DNA of 23,085 nucleotides from DAIDJM01 sp964250215 (GTDB lineage Bacteria > Pseudomonadota > Alphaproteobacteria > Acetobacterales > Acetobacteraceae), in contig CAXUEX010000033.1 of NCBI GenBank assembly GCA_964250215.1, positions 1 through 23,085 of the forward strand. Reading direction: 5' to 3'. The notes beneath the pieces are model-generated. The model was not told where the DNA came from. It saw only the letters and a program-made list of their open reading frames with translations, and ran no database searches. Position numbers and translations under genes: made by a program. This document shows, piece by piece, positions 1 through 7,478 of the stretch (the stretch's first letter is position 1; each line of letters opens with the position of its first letter).

Positions 1-74
1 GCCATCCATGCCAGCAGCGCGGTGCCGCTCGCCGGCACGGCAACGGCGTCGAAGCAGCGGATCTGGAGGACAGG

Positions 75-848
75 TCACAGCCCCCGAGACTGCGTGTAAC
101 CCGGGCCAAACCGCACCCCTGGCGCACCCACGAATTCATGCACGCCCGTATGCGTAAGCACCGCCTGGGTATCCAGCCAGATCTCCCCGCCAATCGCCCG
201 CCACCGGCGGCAGAACGCGTAATCCTCGCTTAGATAATGCCGCGTCTCCGGATCGATCTCGCAATCGAAAAACGCATGGAACGGCCCCGGCACCGACCCG
301 TCCCCATCGTGTGCCGCCGCGTATTCCAGCCCCGGATAGGCGGCAGCCACCCGCATGAAAACCTCGCGCCGCACCAGCATGAAACCGGTGCCCGCGTATT
401 CCGCCGGCACAAACCCGTCCCGCGCCGCACCCACTTCGCACGGCCGCCCCACATAGCGCAGCGGCGCGGTGGAAATCAGCTCCCCTGCCCGCGCCCGCGC
501 GGCCGCGCCCGCATCCCACTCGATGGCCTTCAGCGGATACATGCCCGCCACAACATCCACGCCGAACGCCAGCAGCCGCAGCACCGCTTCCGGCGCAAAC
601 CCGATATCGGCGTCCACGAACAGCAGATGCGTCGCTTGTGGATGCGCCAGGAACTTCGCCGCGAGCGAATTCCGCCCACGCGGGATCAAACTCTCCCGCG
701 CCAGCGTCTCCACATGCACCGGCAACCCTTGCGCCGCGCCATGCAGCATCAGCGCCAGCACGCTGTGGAAATAGCGATGCGTCACCACCCCGCCGTAGCA
801 GGGCGTGGCCAGAAACACATGCGGCGGCACAACGGCATTCAATCGCAC
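75..848 (-). CDS. GT-A fold glycosyltransferase (family 2-like), 257 aa
   Basis: The protein resembles bacterial and phage nucleotide-sugar glycosyltransferases of the GT-A fold. It opens with a beta strand and loop (VFLATPCYGG, residues 11-20), then has an IPRGRN segment (55-60) and the DxD metal/nucleotide motif VDADIGF (78-84). The C-terminal half carries YLSEDYAFCRRW, the usual acceptor-side acidic motif, and ends soon after LTHTG. No signal peptide or membrane segment is visible, so it should act in the cytoplasm on an unknown acceptor. It is the last visible gene of the dapA-GloVer-smpB series, 69 bases after smpB. The annotated start is GTG at 846-848, without a clear ribosome binding site. 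A second GTG at residue 7, directly before the first strand, is an equally good start. The family fold is fairly certain; donor and acceptor cannot be read from the sequence. Confidence 0.8.
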   Translation of the reverse strand: MRLNAVVPPHVFLATPCYGGVVTHRYFHSVLALMLHGAAQGLPVHVETLARESLIPRGRNSLAAKFLAHPQATHLLFVDADIGFAPEAVLRLLAFGVDVVAGMYPLKAIEWDAGAAARARAGELISTAPLRYVGRPCEVGAARDGFVPAEYAGTGFMLVRREVFMRVAAAYPGLEYAAAHDGDGSVPGPFHAFFDCEIDPETRHYLSEDYAFCRRWRAIGGEIWLDTQAVLTHTGVHEFVGAPGVRFGPGYTQSRGL

Positions 849-917
849 GGAAGTAACGAAACCGCTAAGCTGGAATTTCCGCGGGCCAGAACCGATCCGG
901 CCGTGTGGCCGTGGGGT

Positions 918-1400
918 TCAGCCTCTTTCGCGCAGAAGTCTGGCCTTGTCCCGCTTCCAGTCGCGATCCGCGATCGCGTGCCGCTTGTCGGCCTTGTTCC
1001 GACCCTGCGCCACGCCCAGCAGCACCTTCGCCCGACCCTGCTCGTTGAAATGCACATCCAGCGGCACCAGCGTGTGCCCGTCCCGCGCCACCGCGCCCAG
1101 CAGCGCACCCACCTGCTTGCGGCGCAGCAACAACTTCCGTGGCGCCCGTGGCTCGAAGCGCGAAAGCACGCCGGCCTGGTATTCCGGGATGTACATGTTG
1201 AACAGGAAGATCTCGCCCTCACGCTCGCCGGCCCAGGCCTCGCTGATCGTCGCCCGCCCAAGCCGCAGGCTCTTCACCTCCGGCCCGCGCAGCACCAGTC
1301 CCGCCTCCACGGTCTCGCGAATGGTGTAATCGTAGCGCGCCCGACGGTTTTGCGCCGCGATGCCATGCGTGATCAGTTGCGAACGCTTGCGCTCCGCCAA
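918..1400 (-). CDS. smpB: SsrA-binding protein SmpB, 160 aa
   Basis: SmpB binds tmRNA and delivers it to stalled ribosomes for trans-translation. Recognisable family segments are IAAQNRRARYDY near the N-terminus, ETVEAGLVLRGPEVKSLR, the FNMYIPEY segment, RKLLLRRKQV, VPLDVHFNEQGRAKVLLGVA, and a basic C-terminal tail rich in Lys and Arg (KRDKARLLRERG) that enters the decoding centre. The frame is open further upstream, but the best start is TTG at 1398-1400. It has GAGG about seven bases before it and gives the family's usual length of about 160 residues. That start lies 10 bases after the stop of the GloVer gene, so translation is probably coupled. Identity is secure; only the start codon is inferred. 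Confidence 0.95.
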   Translation of the reverse strand: MAERKRSQLITHGIAAQNRRARYDYTIRETVEAGLVLRGPEVKSLRLGRATISEAWAGEREGEIFLFNMYIPEYQAGVLSRFEPRAPRKLLLRRKQVGALLGAVARDGHTLVPLDVHFNEQGRAKVLLGVAQGRNKADKRHAIADRDWKRDKARLLRERG

Positions 1401-1410
1401 TTCCTTGCCC

Positions 1411-2637
1411 TCAAGGCGTGTAGCGGAACACCGTGCCGCAGCCGTGATACCGCGGCCTCGCACCGCCGATCGTCGTCATGCCATACAGCCGGCCGGCGTG
1501 AAAAGCCGGCTGGTCCGCCGGCTCGCCCCCCGCGTGCAGGCCGCTCAGGTTCGCCAGCACCGCGTAGCCCGGCGACGAGAGCGCCAGCCGAAACAGGGTG
1601 CCGTAGCCCAGGCTGCCCCCGCGCGCGGTGACTCCATACAGCGCCGAATGGCCGTCGAACGCCACGCTGCGCGGCTCGGCCCCGTCGGTCGGGCCTCCGG
1701 CAAACCCGTGCAGCACCAGGTAGTCCTGGCTCCCCGTATCCAGCCGGAACACCACGCCCGCATTTGCCGCGCCGCCGAACTGCGTCACCCCATAAACATT
1801 GCCGGCGCCGTCCATTGTCAGGCCGCCGATCGGCGCCGCCCCGAAACGCGGGCGGAATTCGTGCAGCACCGCAAGCTCGCTTGTGGCCGGATCGAAACGA
1901 TAAATCTGGCCGCCGGCCTGCGCGCCGCCCTCGTTCAGCGTGCCGATCAGCCGCCCCGCCGCATCCGCCTTCAGGCCGGAAAGCGGCAGCCGCCCCGCCC
2001 GCTCGCCGCCGCCGAAAGCGTAAAGCACCCGCTCGGCGCCGGTATGCGTATCCAGCCGGAATATCGTGCCGCCACCCTGTGCGCCGCCGGCTTGCGTCGT
2101 GCCGTACAGCACGCCATCCGGGCCACGCACCAGCGCGCCGTTCGGACGTTCGCCATCGCGCTCGCCGTGAAAACTGTAAATGTCCTGCGCCTCGCCGGTC
2201 TCCGGGTCGAAGCGGAACAACGACCCGGATCCGGCCGTCCCGCCGGCGATTGTGGTGCCCCAAAGACCGCCCGCGGCGTCGAACACCAGCCCGGCGTTCG
2301 GCTCCACGAACCCGCTGTCCTGCATCCCGAAGCTGAACAGCACCGCAACCTGGTGGCTGCCCGGCCGAAGCCGGAAAATCGTGCCGCCGCCCTCGCTACC
2401 GCCGAACAATGTGGTGCCATAGGCGGCCCCCTGCGCATCGAAGGTCAGCTTGCCGCGATCCAGCCCGTCTGCGCCGCGATCGCAGCCATCCTGACCGTAG
2501 AATTTCGCCAGCGTGCCGAACCCAGGCTGGGCCGCCGCCGGCATGGGCGCCAGAATCGCCAGCGCCAGCAAAGGTGCGATCGAAGCGATAGCCGGCCTCC
2601 GTGATGCACGATGATCGTAGGCGGGATTCTTCCCCAT
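1411..2637 (-). CDS. Secreted GloVer-repeat protein with seven repeats, 408 aa
   Basis: After an N-terminal signal peptide (hydrophobic core about residues 17-31, likely cut after AAA at 34-36), almost the whole protein consists of seven copies of a roughly 50-residue unit. Each unit contains a (Y/W)G(T/V)T..GG....G..(F/Y)R(L/F) pattern, the hallmark of the 'choice-of-anchor tandem repeat GloVer' family. Seven such units are expected to form a beta-propeller. The only two cysteines are Cys52, just before the first repeat, and Cys400, in the last, so a disulfide could close the ring. Function is unknown; it is presumably exported. ATG at 2635-2637 is chosen because it directly precedes the signal peptide, although no good ribosome binding site is visible and the frame is open upstream into dapA. 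It sits 29 bases after dapA and 10 before smpB. Confidence 0.85.
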   Translation of the reverse strand: MGKNPAYDHRASRRPAIASIAPLLALAILAPMPAAAQPGFGTLAKFYGQDGCDRGADGLDRGKLTFDAQGAAYGTTLFGGSEGGGTIFRLRPGSHQVAVLFSFGMQDSGFVEPNAGLVFDAAGGLWGTTIAGGTAGSGSLFRFDPETGEAQDIYSFHGERDGERPNGALVRGPDGVLYGTTQAGGAQGGGTIFRLDTHTGAERVLYAFGGGERAGRLPLSGLKADAAGRLIGTLNEGGAQAGGQIYRFDPATSELAVLHEFRPRFGAAPIGGLTMDGAGNVYGVTQFGGAANAGVVFRLDTGSQDYLVLHGFAGGPTDGAEPRSVAFDGHSALYGVTARGGSLGYGTLFRLALSSPGYAVLANLSGLHAGGEPADQPAFHAGRLYGMTTIGGARPRYHGCGTVFRYTP

Positions 2638-2666
2638 CGGAACAAAAACAAGCAGCCGGGCTCTCT

Positions 2667-3542
2667 TCAGATAAGATCTGTCTCCTTCATCGCGCTGCGC
2701 ACCTTTTCTGCCGCGGCCTCGCCGATCGGCGCCAGCGGCAGGCGGCAGAACGGGCTCGTCCAGCCCAGCAGGCTCGCGCCAAACTTCACCGGTCCCGGCG
2801 ACGCCTCGAAAAACATCGCATCGTGCAGCGGCAGCAGCCGGTCCTGAATGGCTATGGCTTCCGCCAGCCGGCCTTCGCGCCACGCTCGGTGCATCTCGGC
2901 GCACAGCTTCGGCGCGATATTGGCGGTGACGGAAATGCAGCCATGGCCGCCGGCCGCGAGAAACGAAACCGCTGTGTGGTCCTCGCCGGAAAGCTGCACG
3001 AAATCCCCGCCACAGGCGCGCCGCGTGTGCAGCGGCCGCGCCAGCACCGCCGTCGCATCCTTCACACCCACGATCCCCGGATGTTGCGCCAGCCGCGCCA
3101 TCGTCTCCACGTGCACATCCACCACGCTGCGCGACGGAATGTTATAGACGATCAGCGGCAGGCCAGCCTCATCGGCCACCGCCGTGAAATGCCGGAAGAG
3201 TCCCTCCTGGCTCGGCTTGTTGTAGTACGGCGTCACCGCCATCACCGCGTCGGCGCCCACGCGCTTCGCGTGCCGCGCCAGCTCCACGGCTTCGGCCGTG
3301 CAGTTCGATCCGGCGCCGGCAATCACCGGCACCCGGCCGCGCGCCGCCTCCACCGCAATCTCCACCGCGCGGCGGTGCTCGGCATGGCTCAGCGTCGGGC
3401 TCTCCCCAGTGGTGCCCACCGGCACCACGCCCTCGGTGCCCTGGCCGATCTGCCAATCGACGAAGCGCGCATACGCGTCCTCGTCGAGCGACCCATCCTC
3501 CCGCATTGGCGTGATCAGCGCCACCAGCGAACCGTTGAACAT
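2667..3542 (-). CDS. dapA: 4-hydroxy-tetrahydrodipicolinate synthase DapA, 291 aa
   Basis: DapA condenses pyruvate with aspartate semialdehyde, the first committed step of lysine and meso-diaminopimelate synthesis. The family landmarks fall at the same residue numbers as in the E. coli enzyme: GTTGE at 43-47, Tyr133 in VYNIPSR with Arg138, and the Schiff-base Lys161 in VGVKDAT. The ATG at 3540-3542 is preceded by AGGAG at about six bases' distance and gives the standard length. An upstream in-frame start at 3581 would add 13 unconserved residues. The gene heads the leftward cluster and is divergent from flhF, with only 70 bases between the two starts. Identity is secure. Confidence 0.97.
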   Translation of the reverse strand: MFNGSLVALITPMREDGSLDEDAYARFVDWQIGQGTEGVVPVGTTGESPTLSHAEHRRAVEIAVEAARGRVPVIAGAGSNCTAEAVELARHAKRVGADAVMAVTPYYNKPSQEGLFRHFTAVADEAGLPLIVYNIPSRSVVDVHVETMARLAQHPGIVGVKDATAVLARPLHTRRACGGDFVQLSGEDHTAVSFLAAGGHGCISVTANIAPKLCAEMHRAWREGRLAEAIAIQDRLLPLHDAMFFEASPGPVKFGASLLGWTSPFCRLPLAPIGEAAAEKVRSAMKETDLI

Positions 3543-3563
3543 GCTCCACTCCTGCGGGGCCAC

Positions 3564-3575
3564 GACCGCACGGTC
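3564..3575. promoter_or_regulatory. Short palindrome between divergent dapA and flhF
   Basis: GACCG and CGGTC flank a central CA in the 70-base spacer between the two divergent starts. It could be an operator half-site pair. Five-base arms in GC-rich DNA occur easily by chance, and no convincing -35/-10 pair was found beside it. Confidence 0.2.
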
Positions 3576-3612
3576 AACCATCCCGCAACCGGAGCTGGGC
3601 TATCCCGGTGCA

Positions 3613-4470
3613 ATGCGGCTCAAGCTCTACCGCGCGGCCTGTGTCACCGAAGCCATGGCGCTGGCCCGGGCCGAGCTAGGGCCAGAGGCCATCCTGCTCG
3701 GCACCCGCCGCACAGCGGGCGGCGTGGAACTCACCGCCGCGCTCGAAGCGCCCGAAATGCCCATGGCGCCGCTGGCCCCGCAAGCCGATCTCGCCTGGCA
3801 CGGCGTGCCCGCTGCCATCGCGACACGGCTTGCCGCAGAGCCGCTGGAAACCGCGCTCGCTTCCTTGTTCCGCTTTGCGCCGCTGCCGATTGGGAGGCAG
3901 CCGCTGCTGCTCGTCGGGCCGCCCGGTGCCGGCAAGACACTCGCCGCTGCCCGCCTGGCCACCCGACTCGTGCTCGCCGGCACGCCACCCTGCATCATCA
4001 CGGCCGACGGCCGGCGAGCTGGCGCGCCAGAGGAGCTGGCCGCCTACACGCGGCTGCTGGGCATCCCACTCACGGTGGCGAACGAGCCGGCCACGCTGCT
4101 GCGCACGCTGCGCCGCGCGGGCGACGCACCCTGCATCATCGACAGCGCCGGCACGCACCCCTTCGCGCCGGTCGAGCTCGATGCGCTGGCGGCACTCGCG
4201 GCGGCGGCCGATGCCACCATCGTGCTGGTCTTGCCGGCCGGGCATCATCCCGAAGAAGCCGGGGAGCAGGCCGCCGCCTTCGCGGGCATCGGGGCGCGGC
4301 ATCTGCTCGCCAGCCGGCTCGATCTCAGCCGCCGGCTCGGCAGCCTGGTTACTGCCGCGGCCGCCGGGCTCGATTTCACCGAAGCCGGCACCGGCCCCGG
4401 CATCGCCGACCTCGTGCCGCTCACCCCCGCCCTGCTCGCCACGCGCCTGCGCACCGGACCCGAAACATGA
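3613..4470 (+). CDS. flhF: FlhF-type SRP GTPase for flagellar placement, short form, 285 aa
   Basis: FlhF is a signal-recognition-particle-type GTPase that directs early flagellar assembly to the correct site. The N-terminus (MRLKLYRAACVTEAMALAR, then LGPEAILLGTRR) matches the FlhF B domain. The G domain follows: P-loop GPPGAGKT at 102-109, an ADGRR..AP.EL..Y...LGIP segment in place of the usual DTYRIGA motif, DSAG at 177-180 in place of DTAG, and SRLD at 234-237 in place of TKLD. At 285 residues it is shorter than many FlhF proteins, mainly because the linker between the B and G domains is short. The ATG at 3613 has only a weak ribosome binding site. The stop overlaps the start of flhG (ATGA). 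The adjacent flhG strongly supports the assignment. Confidence 0.82.
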   Translation: MRLKLYRAACVTEAMALARAELGPEAILLGTRRTAGGVELTAALEAPEMPMAPLAPQADLAWHGVPAAIATRLAAEPLETALASLFRFAPLPIGRQPLLLVGPPGAGKTLAAARLATRLVLAGTPPCIITADGRRAGAPEELAAYTRLLGIPLTVANEPATLLRTLRRAGDAPCIIDSAGTHPFAPVELDALAALAAAADATIVLVLPAGHHPEEAGEQAAAFAGIGARHLLASRLDLSRRLGSLVTAAAAGLDFTEAGTGPGIADLVPLTPALLATRLRTGPET

Positions 4471-5228
4471 ACGCCATCGCGCCCACTCGGAAGATCGCCA
4501 TCGCCTCCGGCAAGGGAGGCGTCGGCAAAACCTGGTTCGCGATCACGCTCGCGCACGCGATGGCCCGCACCGGTGAACGCGTGCTGCTGCTGGATGCCGA
4601 TCTCGGCCTGGCAAACGTCGATATCCAGCTCGGGCTGCCGCCCGGCCCCGATCTCGCGGCCGTGCTCGCGGGGCGATGCCTTCCGGCGCAGGCCGCACGC
4701 GCCACGCCGCACGGCTTTGCGGTGCTGGCCGGCGCTTCGGGATGCGGCAGCCTTGCGGCTGCAGGGCCCGAGCCGGTAGAGGCGCTGCTTGCCGACCTGC
4801 GGGGCTACGACGCGATCCTGCTGGATCTCGGCGCCGGCCTGGATCGCGCCAACCGCCGGCTTGCGGTCGCCGCCGAAATCATGCTGCTGCTGGCCAACGA
4901 AGAGCCCACCTCGATTACCGACGCCTACGCGGTGCTGAAACTGTATCGGCAAGACGGCGGCGGCGAAGCGGCGATCGTGATCAACCAGGCCGCGTCCCAC
5001 GCCGCGGGTGAGCGCACCTACGCCGCGTTAGCGCAGGCTTGCGAAACCTTCCTGCACCACCGCCCGAAGCTCGCCGGCGTGATCCGCCGCGATCCGCGCG
5101 TGCCTGAGGCGATCCGCCACCAACTGCCGCTGCTCGCCCGCCACCCGCTGAGCCACGCCGCCGAAGATGTCGAAGCTATCGCCACCCGCCAGTTGCCGGT
5201 TGCCACGAAAAGGGTCGCGGGCGCATGA
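4467..5228 (+). CDS. flhG: FlhG/FleN MinD-like ATPase, 253 aa
   Basis: FlhG (also called FleN or YlxH) is the MinD/ParA-type ATPase that works with FlhF to set flagellar number and position. The deviant Walker A GKGGVGKT lies at residues 15-22, LLLDADLGLANVDIQLGL follows as the A' region, and AILLDLGAGLDR is the Walker B strand. EEPTSITDAYAVLKL and the late VIRRDPRVPEAIRHQLPL are typical of FlhG rather than of MinD or ParA. Only about eight residues precede the first strand, so the N-terminal DQAxxLR activating helix known from some FlhG proteins is absent; some FleN proteins also lack it. Its ATG overlaps the flhF stop, so the pair is probably translationally coupled. No other flagellar gene lies in the window. 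Confidence 0.88.
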   Translation: MNAIAPTRKIAIASGKGGVGKTWFAITLAHAMARTGERVLLLDADLGLANVDIQLGLPPGPDLAAVLAGRCLPAQAARATPHGFAVLAGASGCGSLAAAGPEPVEALLADLRGYDAILLDLGAGLDRANRRLAVAAEIMLLLANEEPTSITDAYAVLKLYRQDGGGEAAIVINQAASHAAGERTYAALAQACETFLHHRPKLAGVIRRDPRVPEAIRHQLPLLARHPLSHAAEDVEAIATRQLPVATKRVAGA

Positions 5229-5270
5229 AGCGCCGCCCGCTTCGGCCGGCCTTGTGGAACCTGGCAACTG
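5190..5270. repeat. Imperfect inverted repeat spanning the end of flhG, with heptamer-like tract
   Basis: The 16 bases at 5190-5205 (inside flhG) and 5255-5270 (after its stop) are inverted repeats of each other at 13 of 16 positions. The right arm continues to about 5285 as degenerate seven-base units of the form (C/A)AACTGR. A hairpin here would sit across the flhG stop and just before the TTG start of the acyltransferase gene. It may attenuate read-through or be the trace of a small repeat; neither is proven. Confidence 0.4.
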
Positions 5271-5285
5271 AAAACTGGCCACTGA

Positions 5286-6413
5286 TTGCCCCTGGTACGC
5301 GCCAACCGAGATCTTCGGATCGATTTCTTTCGCGGCGTCGCGCTGTGGTGGATCTTCACCGACCACATCCCGGCCGACTGGCTAGGCAATTTCTCGATCC
5401 GCAATTTCGCGCTTTGCGACGCCACCGAAGTGTTCGTGCTGCTGGCCGGTTACGCCGCCGGCATTGCCTATGGCGGCACCATGCGCCGGCAGGGCTGGCT
5501 GTATGCCGGCGCCGACGTAGTACGCCGCGCATGGACGCTCTACATTGCACACATCTTCCTGTTCGTGATTTTCGCAGCCCAGGTCGGCTTCTCGGCCAAT
5601 GCGCTCGACCGCGGCGACTACCTCGACGAAGTGCATCTGGATGTGCTGGGCGACCGCCCCTATCGCGCGCTGTTCGAGGCGCTGACGCTGCATTTCCAGC
5701 CAGCCTATCTGAACATTCTGCCGCTATACGTGGTGTTGCTGCTGATGTTCGCGGTAGCCATGCCGCTGCTGCGCTGGCCACCCGTGCTCGCCGGGCTTTC
5801 GCTGCTGCTGTATGCGCTGGCGCGCCTGTTCGGCTGGAACTTCCCGAGCTGGACGGGCGGCAGCTGGTTCTTCAACCCGCTCACCTGGCAATTGCTGTTC
5901 ATGATGGGGGCGATCCTCTCCTTCGCCCCCGGCGAGCGGCCGCGCCGCACGCTGCCCTTCGACATCCTCTCGGTGCTGATCGTGCTGTTCGGGCTGCTGT
6001 TGCAATGGGTGATCTGGCAGCACCCGGAAATCGCCGCGGACTGGCCCGCCGGCCTCACCCGGGCGCTGATGTCGGTGGACAAGGAAGGCCTGCACCCGTT
6101 CCGGCTGATCTCCATCCTGGCGCTAACCTGGCTTGTCGCCCGCCTTATCCGGAAGGATGCAAGCTGGCTGCAACATCCGGTGGTGGCGCCGTTCGTGGTG
6201 GCGGGCCAGCACTCGCTGCCGGTATTCTGCGCCAGTATCTTTCTCTCATTTCTCGGTCGGCTCGCGACCGAGGCGGATGACGGATGGTGGATGCAGATCG
6301 GCGTGAACCTGGCCGGCGCGATCTCGCTATGGACCGTGGCAGCGGTGGCCGCCTGGTATGCCAACAAGGGCCGTGCGCGGCCGCCCGAGGCGCGCGGGCT
6401 GGCGGCCGAATGA
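5286..6413 (+). CDS. opgC: OpgC-domain membrane acyltransferase, 375 aa
   Basis: OpgC-family proteins are polytopic inner-membrane acyltransferases; the founding member succinylates osmoregulated periplasmic glucans. The conserved opening NRDLRIDFFRGVALWWIF-TDHIP (residues 7-29) is diagnostic, followed by ATEVFVLLAGYAAG and about ten hydrophobic segments spread to residue 360, which matches the family's size and topology. The start must be TTG at 5286-5288: an in-frame TGA immediately precedes it and the family signature begins only a few codons later. The stop overlaps the start of the next gene (ATGATG), pointing to joint expression with the SGNH protein. No glucan synthase genes (opgG/opgH) are nearby, so the true acceptor could be another envelope glycan. 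Family certain; substrate inferred. Confidence 0.88.
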   Translation: MPLVRANRDLRIDFFRGVALWWIFTDHIPADWLGNFSIRNFALCDATEVFVLLAGYAAGIAYGGTMRRQGWLYAGADVVRRAWTLYIAHIFLFVIFAAQVGFSANALDRGDYLDEVHLDVLGDRPYRALFEALTLHFQPAYLNILPLYVVLLLMFAVAMPLLRWPPVLAGLSLLLYALARLFGWNFPSWTGGSWFFNPLTWQLLFMMGAILSFAPGERPRRTLPFDILSVLIVLFGLLLQWVIWQHPEIAADWPAGLTRALMSVDKEGLHPFRLISILALTWLVARLIRKDASWLQHPVVAPFVVAGQHSLPVFCASIFLSFLGRLATEADDGWWMQIGVNLAGAISLWTVAAVAAWYANKGRARPPEARGLAAE

Positions 6414-7198
6414 TGCGGCGCTGCCTTGTCACGGTGCTGCTGACGGGTTTTTGGCAGCCGGCGCTGGCCGGCGGTGCCGTCTGCCCGCCGGCCGATATTG
6501 CTCCGGAAGCCGCGCCGTTGCCGCATCTGGCGGCGGCGCTGCGCCCGGGCGCCCCGCAACCCGTGCTGGCCGTTGGCAGTTTCACGGTGTTCGCGCCCAC
6601 CGCCAGCCCGCGCGCCGACATGGCGCACAAGCCCGCGCCCGGCACGCCTCCACCGGCCGCCTCGCCCAGCAGCTTCGTGGCCCAGGCGGCGCATGCGCTG
6701 GAAGCCGGCGTGCACGGGCTGCGGGTGGTGCTCACGGTGCGCGGCGGCAGCGGCCTTACCGCCAGCGAAATGGCGGCGACGATTCGCAGCGAGCTGGCCC
6801 GCACGCATTACCGGCTCGTGCTGTGGCAGACCGGTACGGTGGATGCAGTGGACCAGGTGGCGCCTGGGGATTTTTATCAGGCGCTGGCCGAGGGCGCCGC
6901 GGCCACAGCAGCGGCCGGCGCCGATCTTGTGCTGATCGACCCGCAATACAGCCGTTTCCTGGAGGCAAACGCGAATTTGCAGCCCTATCTCTCCACGCTG
7001 CAGGATGTGGGCGCGCTACCGGACGTGACGCTGTTTCACCGCTATGCGCTGATGCGCGACTGGGCCGATGGGGGCGCCATTGACCTGGAACGCACGCCGA
7101 AATCCGAGCGCGCCGCGGCCGCGGCCCGGCTGCATCTTTGCCTCGGCCGCGAACTGGCCCGCACGCTGCTGGCCGAAGCCGCCAACGGAAAGCCGTGA
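6410..7198 (+). CDS. Exported SGNH/GDSL-fold protein lacking the catalytic residues, 262 aa
   Basis: A signal peptide (MRRCLVTVLLTGFWQPALA) leads into a protein whose frame follows the SGNH hydrolase fold. There is a strand before GSF (56-58) where the GDS/GSS nucleophile block should be, VRGGSG (110-115) at the block II glycine, VLWQTGTVDAV (138-147) at block III, then VLIDPQY and RYALMRDW, both typical of one bacterial SGNH group. The nucleophile serine is replaced by Phe, the block III Asn by Val, and the C-terminal Asp-x-x-His pair is not recognisable in the IDLERTP...CLGRELA segment. It is therefore probably a non-catalytic relative acting in the periplasm. The first ATG at 6410 overlaps the opgC stop; ATG at 6413 is equally possible. 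The coupling suggests it assists the acyltransferase. Confidence 0.7.
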   Translation: MMRRCLVTVLLTGFWQPALAGGAVCPPADIAPEAAPLPHLAAALRPGAPQPVLAVGSFTVFAPTASPRADMAHKPAPGTPPPAASPSSFVAQAAHALEAGVHGLRVVLTVRGGSGLTASEMAATIRSELARTHYRLVLWQTGTVDAVDQVAPGDFYQALAEGAAATAAAGADLVLIDPQYSRFLEANANLQPYLSTLQDVGALPDVTLFHRYALMRDWADGGAIDLERTPKSERAAAAARLHLCLGRELARTLLAEAANGKP

Positions 7199-7285
7199 CC
7201 GTTATGCCGCAGCGCAACGTCTGCTTTACAGAATTGTCAACTGTGCGTGGCAACCTCCGGGCCGGTCAGCCCTTTTTGGTGCGTC

Positions 7286-7462
7286 ATGCCGAAGCAAATG
7301 CAGCACAGCGCGGCGCAGATCGGGCCGGCCCCCGCCGGGTCCGACCGATTCTTCGACCTGTGGCTCCGGCAATCGCTGGGCGCCCGGTTCGACACGGCAT
7401 TGGCCGAGCGCCTGCCGGAACCGCTGCTGGAATTGCTCGACAAGGCGCCGCCAACTCGCTGA
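7286..7462 (+). CDS. Small NepR-like protein (candidate anti-sigma factor), 58 aa
   Basis: The predicted protein ends in FFDLWLRQSLGARFDTALAE followed by RLPEPLLELLD. This resembles the two-helix core of alphaproteobacterial NepR anti-sigma factors, in which a helix with a (Y/F)D...EP(I/L)P signature leads into LL.LL. NepR holds the general stress sigma factor EcfG until PhyR releases it. Neither a phyR nor an ecfG gene is near, so the call rests on sequence feel alone. The start is uncertain: ATG at 7286 is used, while GTG at 7247 or ATG at 7298 would give 71 or 54 residues, and none has a clear ribosome binding site. The stop is 16 bases before the Nit hydrolase gene. It could instead be an unrelated small helical protein. 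Confidence 0.5.
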   Translation: MPKQMQHSAAQIGPAPAGSDRFFDLWLRQSLGARFDTALAERLPEPLLELLDKAPPTR

Positions 7463-7478
7463 CGCCCGGCGTGGTTTC

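Noticed and set aside
1..74. Possible start of another minus-strand gene after the glycosyltransferase
   Set aside because: The translation directly after the stop is open to the window edge, but only about 24 codons are available and no start codon with a ribosome binding site can be chosen.
898..911. CGGCC-GTGT-GGCCG hairpin between smpB and the glycosyltransferase as a terminator
   Set aside because: The five-pair stem has no T tract and such pairs are frequent in this base composition; the downstream gene is co-directional.
237..1631. 464-codon plus-strand frame across the glycosyltransferase and smpB
   Set aside because: It is Arg/Pro/His-rich with no domain, and lies opposite two recognised genes.
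5225..6280. ATG frame starting just before the flhG stop and running over opgC
   Set aside because: It is out of frame with the diagnostic OpgC signature and is Arg-rich throughout.
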